This document shows, one piece after another, positions 1-5,692 of a stretch of 12,055 nt of DNA. The notes below the pieces were generated by a model. The model saw nothing but the letters and a program-made list of their open reading frames with translations. It did not search any database and had not been told where the DNA came from. Origin of the DNA: Dysgonomonas sp. Lineage in GTDB: Bacteria > Bacteroidota > Bacteroidia > Bacteroidales > Dysgonomonadaceae. How positions within the stretch are numbered: position 1 is the stretch's first letter; each line of letters opens with the position of its first letter. Location: positions 4,191 through 16,245 of the forward strand of contig DQAM01000066.1 of NCBI GenBank assembly GCA_003523545.1, written 5' to 3'. Both the position numbers and the translations under genes were made by a program.

Positions 1-823
1 TGGAGCCGAAGGCTCCTAACATGCTTATCTGTGTGTTTGGAGTTTCTATATAAAGATATGCCGTATCGGAATGGATGCAGGATATGTAGAGGTCGAAGCG
101 GTTGCCGTTTTCAAATTCTCCGGTAATAGCTAATTTTTCTACATAATTCAGGAAGTCATTTAATTCCTCTTTTAGTTTCAGGACGTCTTCTTTATCGATA
201 AGTTCTATGTTTTCGAAATATTTTATTTCCTTGACAAGGGTATCTATGATTGTATAATCCCATATATAGCTCGTATGTTTTATTTTCATGCTTTCGAATA
301 TGGTATCCTTATGGATTTCGTATAACTTCCGGGGAAGTTCTACATCTTCAAATTTCCGGATAGGATATAGGTTCTGATTTTGGTAAATCCATTTGAAAGA
401 GTTATACCTGCTTAAATTATAATACAGCTGGATAGGTAGCTGGCGAAATACGTTATAAGATACGGCTAATTCGGAAACAGGTTCCTGTGAAACATTCTTG
501 AGTATATCCAGAAATTTCAGGAAGATAGCATAATCGACATCCTTCGGGTCATAGTAACTATGCTGTCTCAGTTCGAAAATGATATTGTTTTCAGTAGAAT
601 AGTTCAGGATATAATCCAATGATATGTCCAGCTTTTGTACAATAGTGTATACTTCATGGAAAGAGAAAGGTACATCGCCCCGCAATCTGCGGTAGATAGC
701 CTCTTTTCCTAAATATAAAGTATCGGTCAGAAAATGTATGATATTTGCACCTTGCGGAAGTTTATCCTTTATTGCCTCAACAATTTTGGCGTTGAGTATG
801 TTAGTGTTCATATTCATAGACAT
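1..823 (-). CDS. Helix-turn-helix (Cro/CI-like) protein, C-terminus cut by window edge
   Basis: Reading the minus strand from an ATG at 823 gives 274 codons without a stop, running off the left edge. Residues about 28-72 look like a Cro/CI-type DNA-binding domain: a first helix FLTDTLYL, a probable recognition helix GKEAIYRRLRGD (39-50), then a third helix ending in LDISLDYIL. The remaining roughly 200 residues are rich in Tyr, Phe, Ile and Leu and show no domain I recognise. They may be a sensor or dimerisation region. ATGs at 817 and 811 are also in frame, so the exact start is uncertain. A TACTTTTG box at 871-878 (minus) is a candidate promoter. The gene is divergent from the MscS-like gene. 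It is probably a transcription regulator, but its target is unknown. Confidence 0.8.
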   Translation of the reverse strand, partial: MSMNMNTNILNAKIVEAIKDKLPQGANIIHFLTDTLYLGKEAIYRRLRGDVPFSFHEVYTIVQKLDISLDYILNYSTENNIIFELRQHSYYDPKDVDYAIFLKFLDILKNVSQEPVSELAVSYNVFRQLPIQLYYNLSRYNSFKWIYQNQNLYPIRKFEDVELPRKLYEIHKDTIFESMKIKHTSYIWDYTIIDTLVKEIKYFENIELIDKEDVLKLKEELNDFLNYVEKLAITGEFENGNRFDLYISCIHSDTAYLYIETPNTQISMLGAFGS

Positions 824-870
824 TTCTTTGCTTTTGAGAATTATTATAGATTTAAAGAGAACGACTTATA

Positions 871-899
871 CAAAAGTAAAGTATTTTTGTGAACACCAA
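871..899 (-). promoter_or_regulatory. Candidate Bacteroidetes-type promoter for the HTH gene
   Basis: On the minus strand, TACTTTTG (878 to 871) fits the Bacteroidetes -7 consensus TAnnTTTG. A TTG (899 to 897) lies 18 bp upstream as a weak -33 element. Transcription would begin about 40 bases before the ATG at 823. It rests on motif match only. Confidence 0.42.
882..889 (+). promoter_or_regulatory. Candidate -7 box for the MscS-like gene
   Basis: TATTTTTG fits TAnnTTTG on the plus strand, and no good -33 TTTG is seen 19-21 bp upstream. It sits back to back with the minus-strand -7 box at 871-878, so the two divergent genes would share one narrow control region. The leader to the ATG at 1001 would be about 105 bases. 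Confidence 0.35.
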
Positions 900-939
900 G
901 CATTTTATATAAATAAAGCCGGTAAATGTTTCTGAGGTT

Positions 940-958
940 TGCCGGTAGTTATCCGGCA
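940..958. repeat. Perfect inverted repeat in the divergent intergenic region
   Basis: TGCCGG (940-945) and CCGGCA (953-958) form a 6-bp stem around a 7-base loop. A further GCCGGTA at 918-924 repeats the left arm in direct orientation and could compete for pairing with the right arm. No T-run follows, so it does not look like a terminator. It could be a leader structure of the MscS-like mRNA, or an operator for the neighbouring HTH protein. Both are guesses. Confidence 0.45.
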
Positions 959-1000
959 CGAATGAAAAGAATCAGGTAATATTAAAATGAAATTTTTTAA

Positions 1001-1522
1001 ATGCAGAATTATATTATTCAGATAATAGTTACGGCGGTATGTATTATTGCTTTGCCGTTTATAAAACATATCACACGCAGGCTTATACAATCCTATGCCA
1101 GAGTTAATAAGAAGATGGAAACGAGGACGCATCAGGTGATAAGAGTTATCAATGTATCTATCAACCTCTCGTTTTTTATAGTAATTATACTTATCTGGGG
1201 TGTCGATGGACGAAATCTTCTTATAGCTATTTCTTCTGTGTTTGCGGTTATCGGAGTAGCCCTCTTCGCCCAGTGGTCGATATTGAGCAATATTACAGCA
1301 GGTATAATCATATTTTTCACCTCTCAGTTTCGTATAGGCGATTATATTCGTATTCTGGATAAGGACATGCCTTTGGATGCTTATGTGGAAGACATTCTTT
1401 CGTTTCATACTGTGTTGAGGACAAGGGACGGAGAAGTAATCTCTTATCCCAATTCTTTGTTTTTCCAGAAAGGTGTTTCTATTCTCCAAATCGATGGGTG
1501 GGACGATGAAGTTTCTGACTGA
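1001..1522 (+). CDS. Small MscS-family mechanosensitive channel protein
   Basis: This 173-residue membrane protein resembles the core of MscS, the channel that opens under membrane tension to release solutes during osmotic downshock. Predicted membrane segments are about 4-22, 48-68 and 72-107. The third ends in an amphipathic stretch, WSILSNITAGIIIFFTSQF, which corresponds to the MscS pore helix with its SNxxAG motif. It is followed by RIGDYIRI and a beta-rich domain (about 111-162) with the usual SYPNSLFF near its end. It stops there, whereas E. coli MscS has 286 residues and a further alpha/beta domain. The start is firm because a TAA stop (998-1000) lies directly upstream in frame. Family assignment is strong, but actual mechanosensitivity is inferred. 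Confidence 0.88.
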   Translation: MQNYIIQIIVTAVCIIALPFIKHITRRLIQSYARVNKKMETRTHQVIRVINVSINLSFFIVIILIWGVDGRNLLIAISSVFAVIGVALFAQWSILSNITAGIIIFFTSQFRIGDYIRILDKDMPLDAYVEDILSFHTVLRTRDGEVISYPNSLFFQKGVSILQIDGWDDEVSD

Positions 1523-1551
1523 AAATATTCCGATAATTTTTAAATTATAGC

Positions 1552-1559
1552 TATATTTG
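1552..1559 (+). promoter_or_regulatory. Candidate -7 box for ssb
   Basis: TATATTTG fits the Bacteroidetes -7 consensus and lies 29 bases before the ssb ATG, in a very AT-rich 66-base gap after the MscS-like gene. No clear -33 TTTG is visible. It would give ssb a short leader independent of the upstream gene. Confidence 0.42.
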
Positions 1560-1588
1560 TTTTTTTTACCTAAATAAAAAAATATTCG

Positions 1589-2062
1589 ATGTCTGTAAAT
1601 AAAGTAATTTTGATTGGAAACGTAGGGAAAGATCCCGATGTAAGATATTTTGATAATGGCAGTGCCGTTGTGAATTTCCCTTTAGCAACAACTGAAAGAG
1701 GATATACCGCGGCCAACGGCACCCAGATACCCGATCGTACAGAATGGCATAATATAATATGCTGGAGAGGGCTGGCAAAAGTGGCTGAACAATTTGTGAA
1801 AAAAGGCACCCAGCTATATATCGAAGGGAAAATTAGAACCCGCTCGTATGATGACCAGAACGGTATAAAACGATATGTGGTGGAAATCTATGCCGATAAC
1901 CTTGAGTTATTAGGCAGGAGGGGAGATTCTACCGGTGGTAGTAATATGGATTACAATCAGGCACAATCTTCTGGAACACAACAATCCTCTATGCCAAGTA
2001 AAGAAAACACGGCGAGTCAATCTTTTTCAGCCGACGATGAGGTAGATGATTTGCCGTTTTAA
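1589..2062 (+). CDS. ssb: Single-stranded DNA-binding protein SSB
   Basis: The 157-residue product binds single-stranded DNA during replication, repair and recombination. Residues 1-110 are a typical SSB OB fold beginning SVNKVILIGNVGKDPDVRY, with the TEWHNIICW segment (51-59) carrying aromatic DNA-contacting residues and KKGTQLYIEGKIRTRSY (71-87). A flexible Gln/Ser/Asn-rich linker (about 112-148) follows. The acidic tip DDEVDDLPF (149-157) is the conserved tail that recruits partner proteins. Length is normal for bacterial SSB. A strong terminator hairpin begins 18 bases after the stop, so ssb is probably its own transcription unit or reads only partly into gldD. Confidence 0.97.
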   Translation: MSVNKVILIGNVGKDPDVRYFDNGSAVVNFPLATTERGYTAANGTQIPDRTEWHNIICWRGLAKVAEQFVKKGTQLYIEGKIRTRSYDDQNGIKRYVVEIYADNLELLGRRGDSTGGSNMDYNQAQSSGTQQSSMPSKENTASQSFSADDEVDDLPF

Positions 2063-2079
2063 AAATAAATGAAAAATCG

Positions 2080-2120
2080 AAAATGCAGAACACCGCTTTC
2101 GGGTGTTATCTGCATTTTTT
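2080..2120 (+). terminator. Intrinsic terminator after ssb
   Basis: Left arm 2080-2094 (AAAATGCAGAACACC) pairs with GGTGTT plus CTGCATTTT (2102-2107 and 2110-2118). This gives about 15 base pairs, a 7-base loop and a 2-base bulge (2108-2109), and it runs straight into a T-run (2115-2120). This is a classical rho-independent terminator shape. It overlaps the 5' end of the longest open frame of gldD, which shows that the upstream ATG at 2069 is unlikely to be used. Confidence 0.85.
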
Positions 2121-2125
2121 GTGTT

Positions 2126-2692
2126 ATGAAATACCCGTTAATACTTATTTTTATCCTTTTATTATCATCTTGCCGGGATTATACACCCAGACCGACAGGA
2201 TATAATAGGATAGATTTTCCGGAAAACAAATTGAAGCAATACAGCTTTAAGAATTTCTCGTTCGAATATCCTGATTATGTGGTAATAGACACAGTCGCCA
2301 CACCCGCGAAAGAAGAATTATGGTTTAATATTGTATATCCTCGATACGATGCTGTTATTCATTGTACCTATCTGCCTATATCCTCTAAAGATTTAAGTAA
2401 AGCGGTGGAAGACAGTCATCAGCTGGCTTATAGTCATACCTTGAAATCGGAGGGGATTAACCATATTGTTTATAGGAATGAAGGAGCAGGTGTCTCAGGC
2501 TTGATTTATGAAATAGAAGGGGATGTTGCCACACCTATTCAGTTTTTTGTAACCGACAGCATTAAGAATTTTTTTCGCGGTTCGTTCTATTATTCCACTA
2601 AAGTAAATATGGACTCTGTCGCTCCTGTAACCAACCATATAAAAGAAGATATCCGGCAGATGATAGATTCATTCGTATGGAAAAACGACTAA
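2126..2692 (+). CDS. gldD: GldD-type lipoprotein
   Basis: I place the start at the ATG at 2126, giving 188 residues that begin MKYPLILIFILLLSSC. This is a textbook lipoprotein signal with the lipid-accepting Cys at residue 16. The open frame extends back to an ATG at 2069, but those 19 codons are the ssb terminator hairpin and would put a polar Arg/Lys-rich stretch before the signal peptide. The mature part (PRPTGYNRIDFPE, then WFNIVYPRYDAVIHCTYL and DLSKAVEDSHQLAYSHTLKS) resembles GldD. GldD is required for gliding and type IX secretion in flavobacteria, but it is also found in non-gliding Bacteroidetes, where its role is unclear. Its usual neighbour gldE is absent here. No separate promoter is visible, so expression may rely on read-through. 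Confidence 0.82.
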   Translation: MKYPLILIFILLLSSCRDYTPRPTGYNRIDFPENKLKQYSFKNFSFEYPDYVVIDTVATPAKEELWFNIVYPRYDAVIHCTYLPISSKDLSKAVEDSHQLAYSHTLKSEGINHIVYRNEGAGVSGLIYEIEGDVATPIQFFVTDSIKNFFRGSFYYSTKVNMDSVAPVTNHIKEDIRQMIDSFVWKND

Positions 2693-2754
2693 AATAAGGA
2701 TGAGCCGTAAGTCAGTTTTTGAAACATTCCCACAGCCCATCCGACAAAAGTAGT

Positions 2755-2779
2755 AATAAAAGAGGTTTCTCTTTTTATT
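2755..2779. terminator. Possible bidirectional terminator between gldD and exbD
   Basis: AAAAGAG (2758-2764) and CTCTTTT (2769-2775) form a perfect 7-bp stem around a 4-base loop, flanked by A-rich and T-rich sequence on both sides. It lies between two convergent genes, where a shared terminator is expected. The stem is AT-rich and weak. Confidence 0.42.
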
Positions 2780-2799
2780 CTCGCAAATCCTATCTGTTA

Positions 2800-3441
2800 T
2801 TATTTTAACGCTGTCATTTTGGTCTTATCATCGGCAAAGTTTTCCAATAAATATTTATCTGCTTCTTCCAGTTCCACTACTGCATACTTTCCGATACCGC
2901 ATATCTGCATCTCGTCCAGAGTGTTTACCAAATCATTATATACACACTTTTCAGTAGGTTTGATAATTACGACTTCTCCGCCTTTGGCTTTTTTCAGTTC
3001 CGACATTTGTTCTTTAAATTGGATTTCAGTGATTTCCTGCCTTGCCCGTTTATTACGAAGTTCTTTCATCTGTATGGCAGTCTCATAGTTTTTATCGAGT
3101 AGTATCTGCCGGAGCCCTTTTGCCGAGTAATCAGTTACCATAAAATTATCAGGATTTTCATAATCGGGAAGACCGAAGTAATAATATATTCTGCCCTGTT
3201 CGCCTAAGATAAGCGTTGTCGTTTTAGATGCAATTGCTATAGTCCCTTTAGGATCTTTCTCTTTGGTCGGCATTACCATATCCATTACCTGTGGAGTTGC
3301 CAGAGTGGTACAAAACATGAAAAATGTGATCAGAAGCATATTCATATCCACCATTGGTGTAAAATCTACCCGGAGGTTTGTCCGGTTGGGTTGTCCTTTC
3401 TTACCTCTGCTGTTTGTTGTGTTCGTATTTATTTCAGCCAT
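2800..3441 (-). CDS. exbD: ExbD/TolR-family biopolymer transport protein
   Basis: The 213-residue product belongs to the ExbD/TolR family, which with ExbB/TolQ uses the proton gradient to drive TonB or Tol work across the envelope. The N-terminus is short and basic. It is followed by VDFTPMVDMNMLLITFFMF (25-43), one membrane helix (about 27-47) with Asp32 at the place of the essential proton-carrying Asp (Asp25 in E. coli ExbD). The periplasmic domain has a charged, probably helical insert (about 112-153) before the conserved VVIIKPTEKCVYNDLVNTLDEM (157-178). This makes it longer than the roughly 140-residue E. coli protein. In Bacteroidetes exbD usually sits with exbB and other exbD copies, but here it stands alone. 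No promoter motif was recognised upstream. Confidence 0.93.
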   Translation of the reverse strand: MAEINTNTTNSRGKKGQPNRTNLRVDFTPMVDMNMLLITFFMFCTTLATPQVMDMVMPTKEKDPKGTIAIASKTTTLILGEQGRIYYYFGLPDYENPDNFMVTDYSAKGLRQILLDKNYETAIQMKELRNKRARQEITEIQFKEQMSELKKAKGGEVVIIKPTEKCVYNDLVNTLDEMQICGIGKYAVVELEEADKYLLENFADDKTKMTALK

Positions 3442-3591
3442 GACTTTCGATTTTAAAGGGTTTATTACTCTGTTTTACATTATAGAGTATTACGGCATGA
3501 GGATTCCATAAAATGGAAATAATTTTATCAAAAAAGTGATGTTTGCGACAACATCTGCCATGATAGAATGTTATTGAAAAACAGTATATTT

Positions 3592-3625
3592 ACTGCACAC
3601 TTTGACGTAAATAGTGCAGTTTTTA
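3592..3625 (+). terminator. Hairpin with T-run, terminator-like
   Basis: ACTGCAC (3592-3598) pairs perfectly with GTGCAGT (3614-3620) around a 15-base loop that can itself pair TTT with AAA, and a run of T follows directly. It looks like a terminator on the plus strand, yet no plus-strand gene lies upstream, as exbD runs the other way. It could instead be an operator or end an antisense or small RNA. Confidence 0.35.
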
Positions 3626-3702
3626 AAAAAGTCAATTTTTTTTATATCTAATTGATAATTTTAATATCTTTTTTATTCGTCGGATTGAAATGAAATTTTA
3701 AA

Positions 3703-3736
3703 TTTGTACAGCCTTATTCCTAAGGCTTAATTTTTG
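3703..3736 (+). promoter_or_regulatory. Candidate promoter of the carboxyltransferase gene with palindrome in spacer
   Basis: TTTG (3703-3706) and TAATTTTTG (3728-3736) are 21 bp apart and approximate the Bacteroidetes -33 and -7 elements, although the -7 box carries one extra base. The spacer contains a perfect inverted repeat, GCCTTA TTCC TAAGGC (3711-3726), a natural place for a repressor or activator. Transcription would start near 3743 and give a leader of about 65 bases. Confidence 0.45.
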
Positions 3737-3756
3737 AACTAAAATCAATCTATATT

Positions 3757-3792
3757 ATGATAAAACCGGATAATGATCCGGATTACTTCTAA
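3757..3792 (+). promoter_or_regulatory. Possible leader ORF and hairpin before the carboxyltransferase
   Basis: An ATG at 3757 opens an 11-codon frame (MIKPDNDPDYF) that stops 17 bases before the main start. Its centre is a perfect hairpin, CCGGAT AATG ATCCGG (3766-3781). Both lie in the inferred 5' leader. Translation of the mini-ORF would unfold the hairpin, so it may affect translation of the main gene. A chance ORF of this size is also quite possible. Confidence 0.3.
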
Positions 3793-3809
3793 ACAATACA
3801 TAAAAACCT

Positions 3810-5591
3810 ATGGCAAGAGAAATCAAATTTAGTCTCGTCTACCGCGATATGTGGCAATCGTCTGGTAAATACCAGCCGCGTGTAGACCAACTCGTAAGAG
3901 TTGCTCCTGCTATTATCGACATGGGATGCTTTGCACGTGTCGAAACAAATGGAGGAGCTTTCGAACAAGTAAATTTATTGTATGGTGAAAACCCAAACAA
4001 ATCGGTTCGCGAATGGACTGCTCCTTTCAACAAGGTGGGTATAGAAACCCATATGTTGGAACGCGGACTGAATGCACTACGCATGTACCCCGTACCGAAA
4101 GATGTACGCCGGTTGATGTTTAAAGTGAAAAAAGCGCAGGGAACAGATATTTCACGTTCCTTCGACGGGCTGAATGATCCACGTAACCTCGAACTTTCGG
4201 TAAAATATGCAAAAGAAGCCGGAATGATTTCTCAGACTGCACTTTGTATAACTCATTCTCCGATTCATACAGTGGAGTATTATGTAGACTTTGCTGATAA
4301 ACTGGTTGACTTCGGAGCAGACGAAATATGTTTAAAAGACATGGCTGGTATCGGCCGTCCAGCTTTCCAGGGAAGACTTGTAAAAGCGTTGAAAGACCGC
4401 CATCCGAATATTCCTATCGAATATCACGGACATACGGGTCCCGGATTTTCAGTAGCTTCTATGCTTGAAGTAGCGCGTGCAGGTGCCGATTATCTGGATG
4501 CAGCTATCGAGCCTTTGGCCTGGGGTATGGTTCACCCTGATATCATCACACTGCAGGCTATGTTGAAAGATGCCGGATTCCTGGTACCAGATATCAACAT
4601 GAGTGCATATATGGAAGCACGTGCATTGACGCAGGAGTTTATAGATGATTTCCTCGGATACTGGATCGACCCGTCGAACAAGGTAATGAATTCATTGCTT
4701 GTAGGTTGTGGACTTCCCGGAGGAATGATGGGTTCTATGATGGCCGATCTTCGTAATATGCACCCGGCTATTAATATGGCTTTGCGTAATAACGGTAAAC
4801 CGGAAGTCAGCCTGAACGACCTTGTTGTTCAGCTCTTCCAGGAAGTAGAATATATATGGCCTAAACTGGGTTATCCTCCATTGGTGACACCATTCAGCCA
4901 GTATGTGAAGAATATCGCATTGATGAATATCTTCTCTATGGCTCAGGGACAGCCGCGCTTCTCTAACATAGACAAGGACAGCTGGAATATGATACTGGGT
5001 AAAACCGGTAAACTTCCGGGTAAGCTGGATGATGAAATCATCGAACTGGCTAAGTCGAAAGGTCTTGAATTCTATACAGGAAATCCTCAGGATGAATATC
5101 CGGATGCTTTGGATGAGTACCGTAAAGAAATGGACGAAAAAGGATGGGAATACGGTGAGGATGATGAAGAATTGTTCGAACTCGCTATGCACGACCGTCA
5201 ATACCGTGACTACAAATCTGGTCTTGCCAAAGAACGCTTCAATGCCGACCTTGAAAAAGAAAGGGCTAAAGCAGGTGCTCCAATCGTAGTAACCCGCCAG
5301 GTAGTTGAAGTTCCTGCATTTGATGTGGAAGCTATTACTGAAAAATACCCGAATGCCCAGCCTTTACAGACTCCTTATGCAGGACAGGTAATCTGGCAGA
5401 TAGACCTGGTGGACAAATCTACTGCTCCGGTAGTGGGGACTAAGGTTAAGGAAGGTGATGTTGTTTGCTTCGTAGAAACATATTACGGTATCGAAGAAGT
5501 AAAAGCACTTTCTTCCGGTAAGATAGTTCAGATAGAAACCAAACAAGGTGCTAAAGTTCAGAAGAATCAGGTTCTGGCTTTTATTGACTAA
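3810..5591 (+). CDS. OadA/PycB-like carboxyltransferase with a biotinyl-like domain lacking the biotin lysine
   Basis: The 593-residue protein has the layout of oxaloacetate decarboxylase alpha or pyruvate carboxylase subunit B. It has a TIM-barrel carboxyltransferase (about 5-290), a PYC/OADA region (about 290-470), a charged linker, and a biotinyl/lipoyl fold (about 518-593). Metal ligands appear kept: Asp13 in YRDMWQS, Lys176 in CLKDMAG, and His206 and His208 in YHGHTGPG. FDGLND (118-123) and RGLNA (85-89) are also family motifs. Key differences are RDMWQS for RDAHQS, HGHT for HTHD, GMVHPD (239-244) where pyruvate carboxylase has a catalytic Thr before SQP, and ETYYG (556-560) where EAMKM is expected. 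Tyr559 therefore replaces the biotinylated Lys. Family membership is firm, but the reaction is uncertain. No carrier or membrane subunit is nearby, and a 14-bp terminator follows. Confidence 0.85.
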   Translation: MAREIKFSLVYRDMWQSSGKYQPRVDQLVRVAPAIIDMGCFARVETNGGAFEQVNLLYGENPNKSVREWTAPFNKVGIETHMLERGLNALRMYPVPKDVRRLMFKVKKAQGTDISRSFDGLNDPRNLELSVKYAKEAGMISQTALCITHSPIHTVEYYVDFADKLVDFGADEICLKDMAGIGRPAFQGRLVKALKDRHPNIPIEYHGHTGPGFSVASMLEVARAGADYLDAAIEPLAWGMVHPDIITLQAMLKDAGFLVPDINMSAYMEARALTQEFIDDFLGYWIDPSNKVMNSLLVGCGLPGGMMGSMMADLRNMHPAINMALRNNGKPEVSLNDLVVQLFQEVEYIWPKLGYPPLVTPFSQYVKNIALMNIFSMAQGQPRFSNIDKDSWNMILGKTGKLPGKLDDEIIELAKSKGLEFYTGNPQDEYPDALDEYRKEMDEKGWEYGEDDEELFELAMHDRQYRDYKSGLAKERFNADLEKERAKAGAPIVVTRQVVEVPAFDVEAITEKYPNAQPLQTPYAGQVIWQIDLVDKSTAPVVGTKVKEGDVVCFVETYYGIEEVKALSSGKIVQIETKQGAKVQKNQVLAFID

Positions 5592-5637
5592 AACAAATAC
5601 AGCAAAGTTTTTATGAGGGTCAAATCTCATGAACGAG

Positions 5638-5679
5638 TAAGGCCGTCTTAATAATTTAAGACGGCCTTATTATTTTATC
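5638..5679 (+). terminator. Strong intrinsic terminator after the carboxyltransferase gene
   Basis: TAAGGCCGTCTTAA (5638-5651) and TTAAGACGGCCTTA (5656-5669) form a perfect 14-bp stem with loop TAAT, followed by a T-rich stretch on the plus strand. It lies between convergent stops at 5591 and 5693. It may also stop the efflux operon coming from the other side, but the minus-strand tail is not T-rich. Confidence 0.9.
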
Positions 5680-5692
5680 AGGAATGGAATGG

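Larger units (their letters stand above)
3442..3809. other. 368-base intergenic region between divergent exbD and the carboxyltransferase
   Basis: No convincing gene lies here. The region is AT-rich and holds at least five perfect short inverted repeats: TTCCAT/ATGGAA (3504-3518), GATGTT/AACATC (3538-3555), ACTGCAC/GTGCAGT (3592-3620), GCCTTA/TAAGGC (3711-3726) and CCGGAT/ATCCGG (3766-3781). The plus-strand promoter candidate and possible leader ORF are listed separately. No TAnnTTTG box was found on the minus strand for exbD. A 27-codon ORF at 3568-3651 is dominated by AT-rich codons and is not supported. Confidence 0.6.

Noticed and set aside
2..16. Perfect hairpin GGAGCC GAA GGCTCC at the left edge, terminator-like
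   Set aside because: It lies inside the open minus-strand coding frame, where it encodes GAFGS, and no T-run follows on either strand within the window.
738..935. 65-codon plus-strand ORF with a hydrophobic stretch
   Set aside because: It is antisense to the start of the HTH gene and runs through both candidate promoters.
905..1489. 194-codon open frame on the minus strand
   Set aside because: It lies antisense over the MscS-like gene, whose plus-strand frame has clear membrane helices and family motifs. The antisense product is polar, Arg/Tyr-rich and matches nothing.
3263..3511. 82-codon plus-strand ORF
   Set aside because: It is antisense to the exbD N-terminus, where the minus-strand frame carries the conserved membrane helix and Asp.
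5364..5630. 88-codon minus-strand ORF at the end of the carboxyltransferase gene
   Set aside because: It is a shadow of the biotinyl-like domain in the opposite strand, and its product has no recognisable features.
5613..5630. ATGAG/CTCAT inverted repeat between the carboxyltransferase stop and the terminator
   Set aside because: The stem is only 5 bp with an 8-base loop, and the perfect 14-bp hairpin next to it explains termination.
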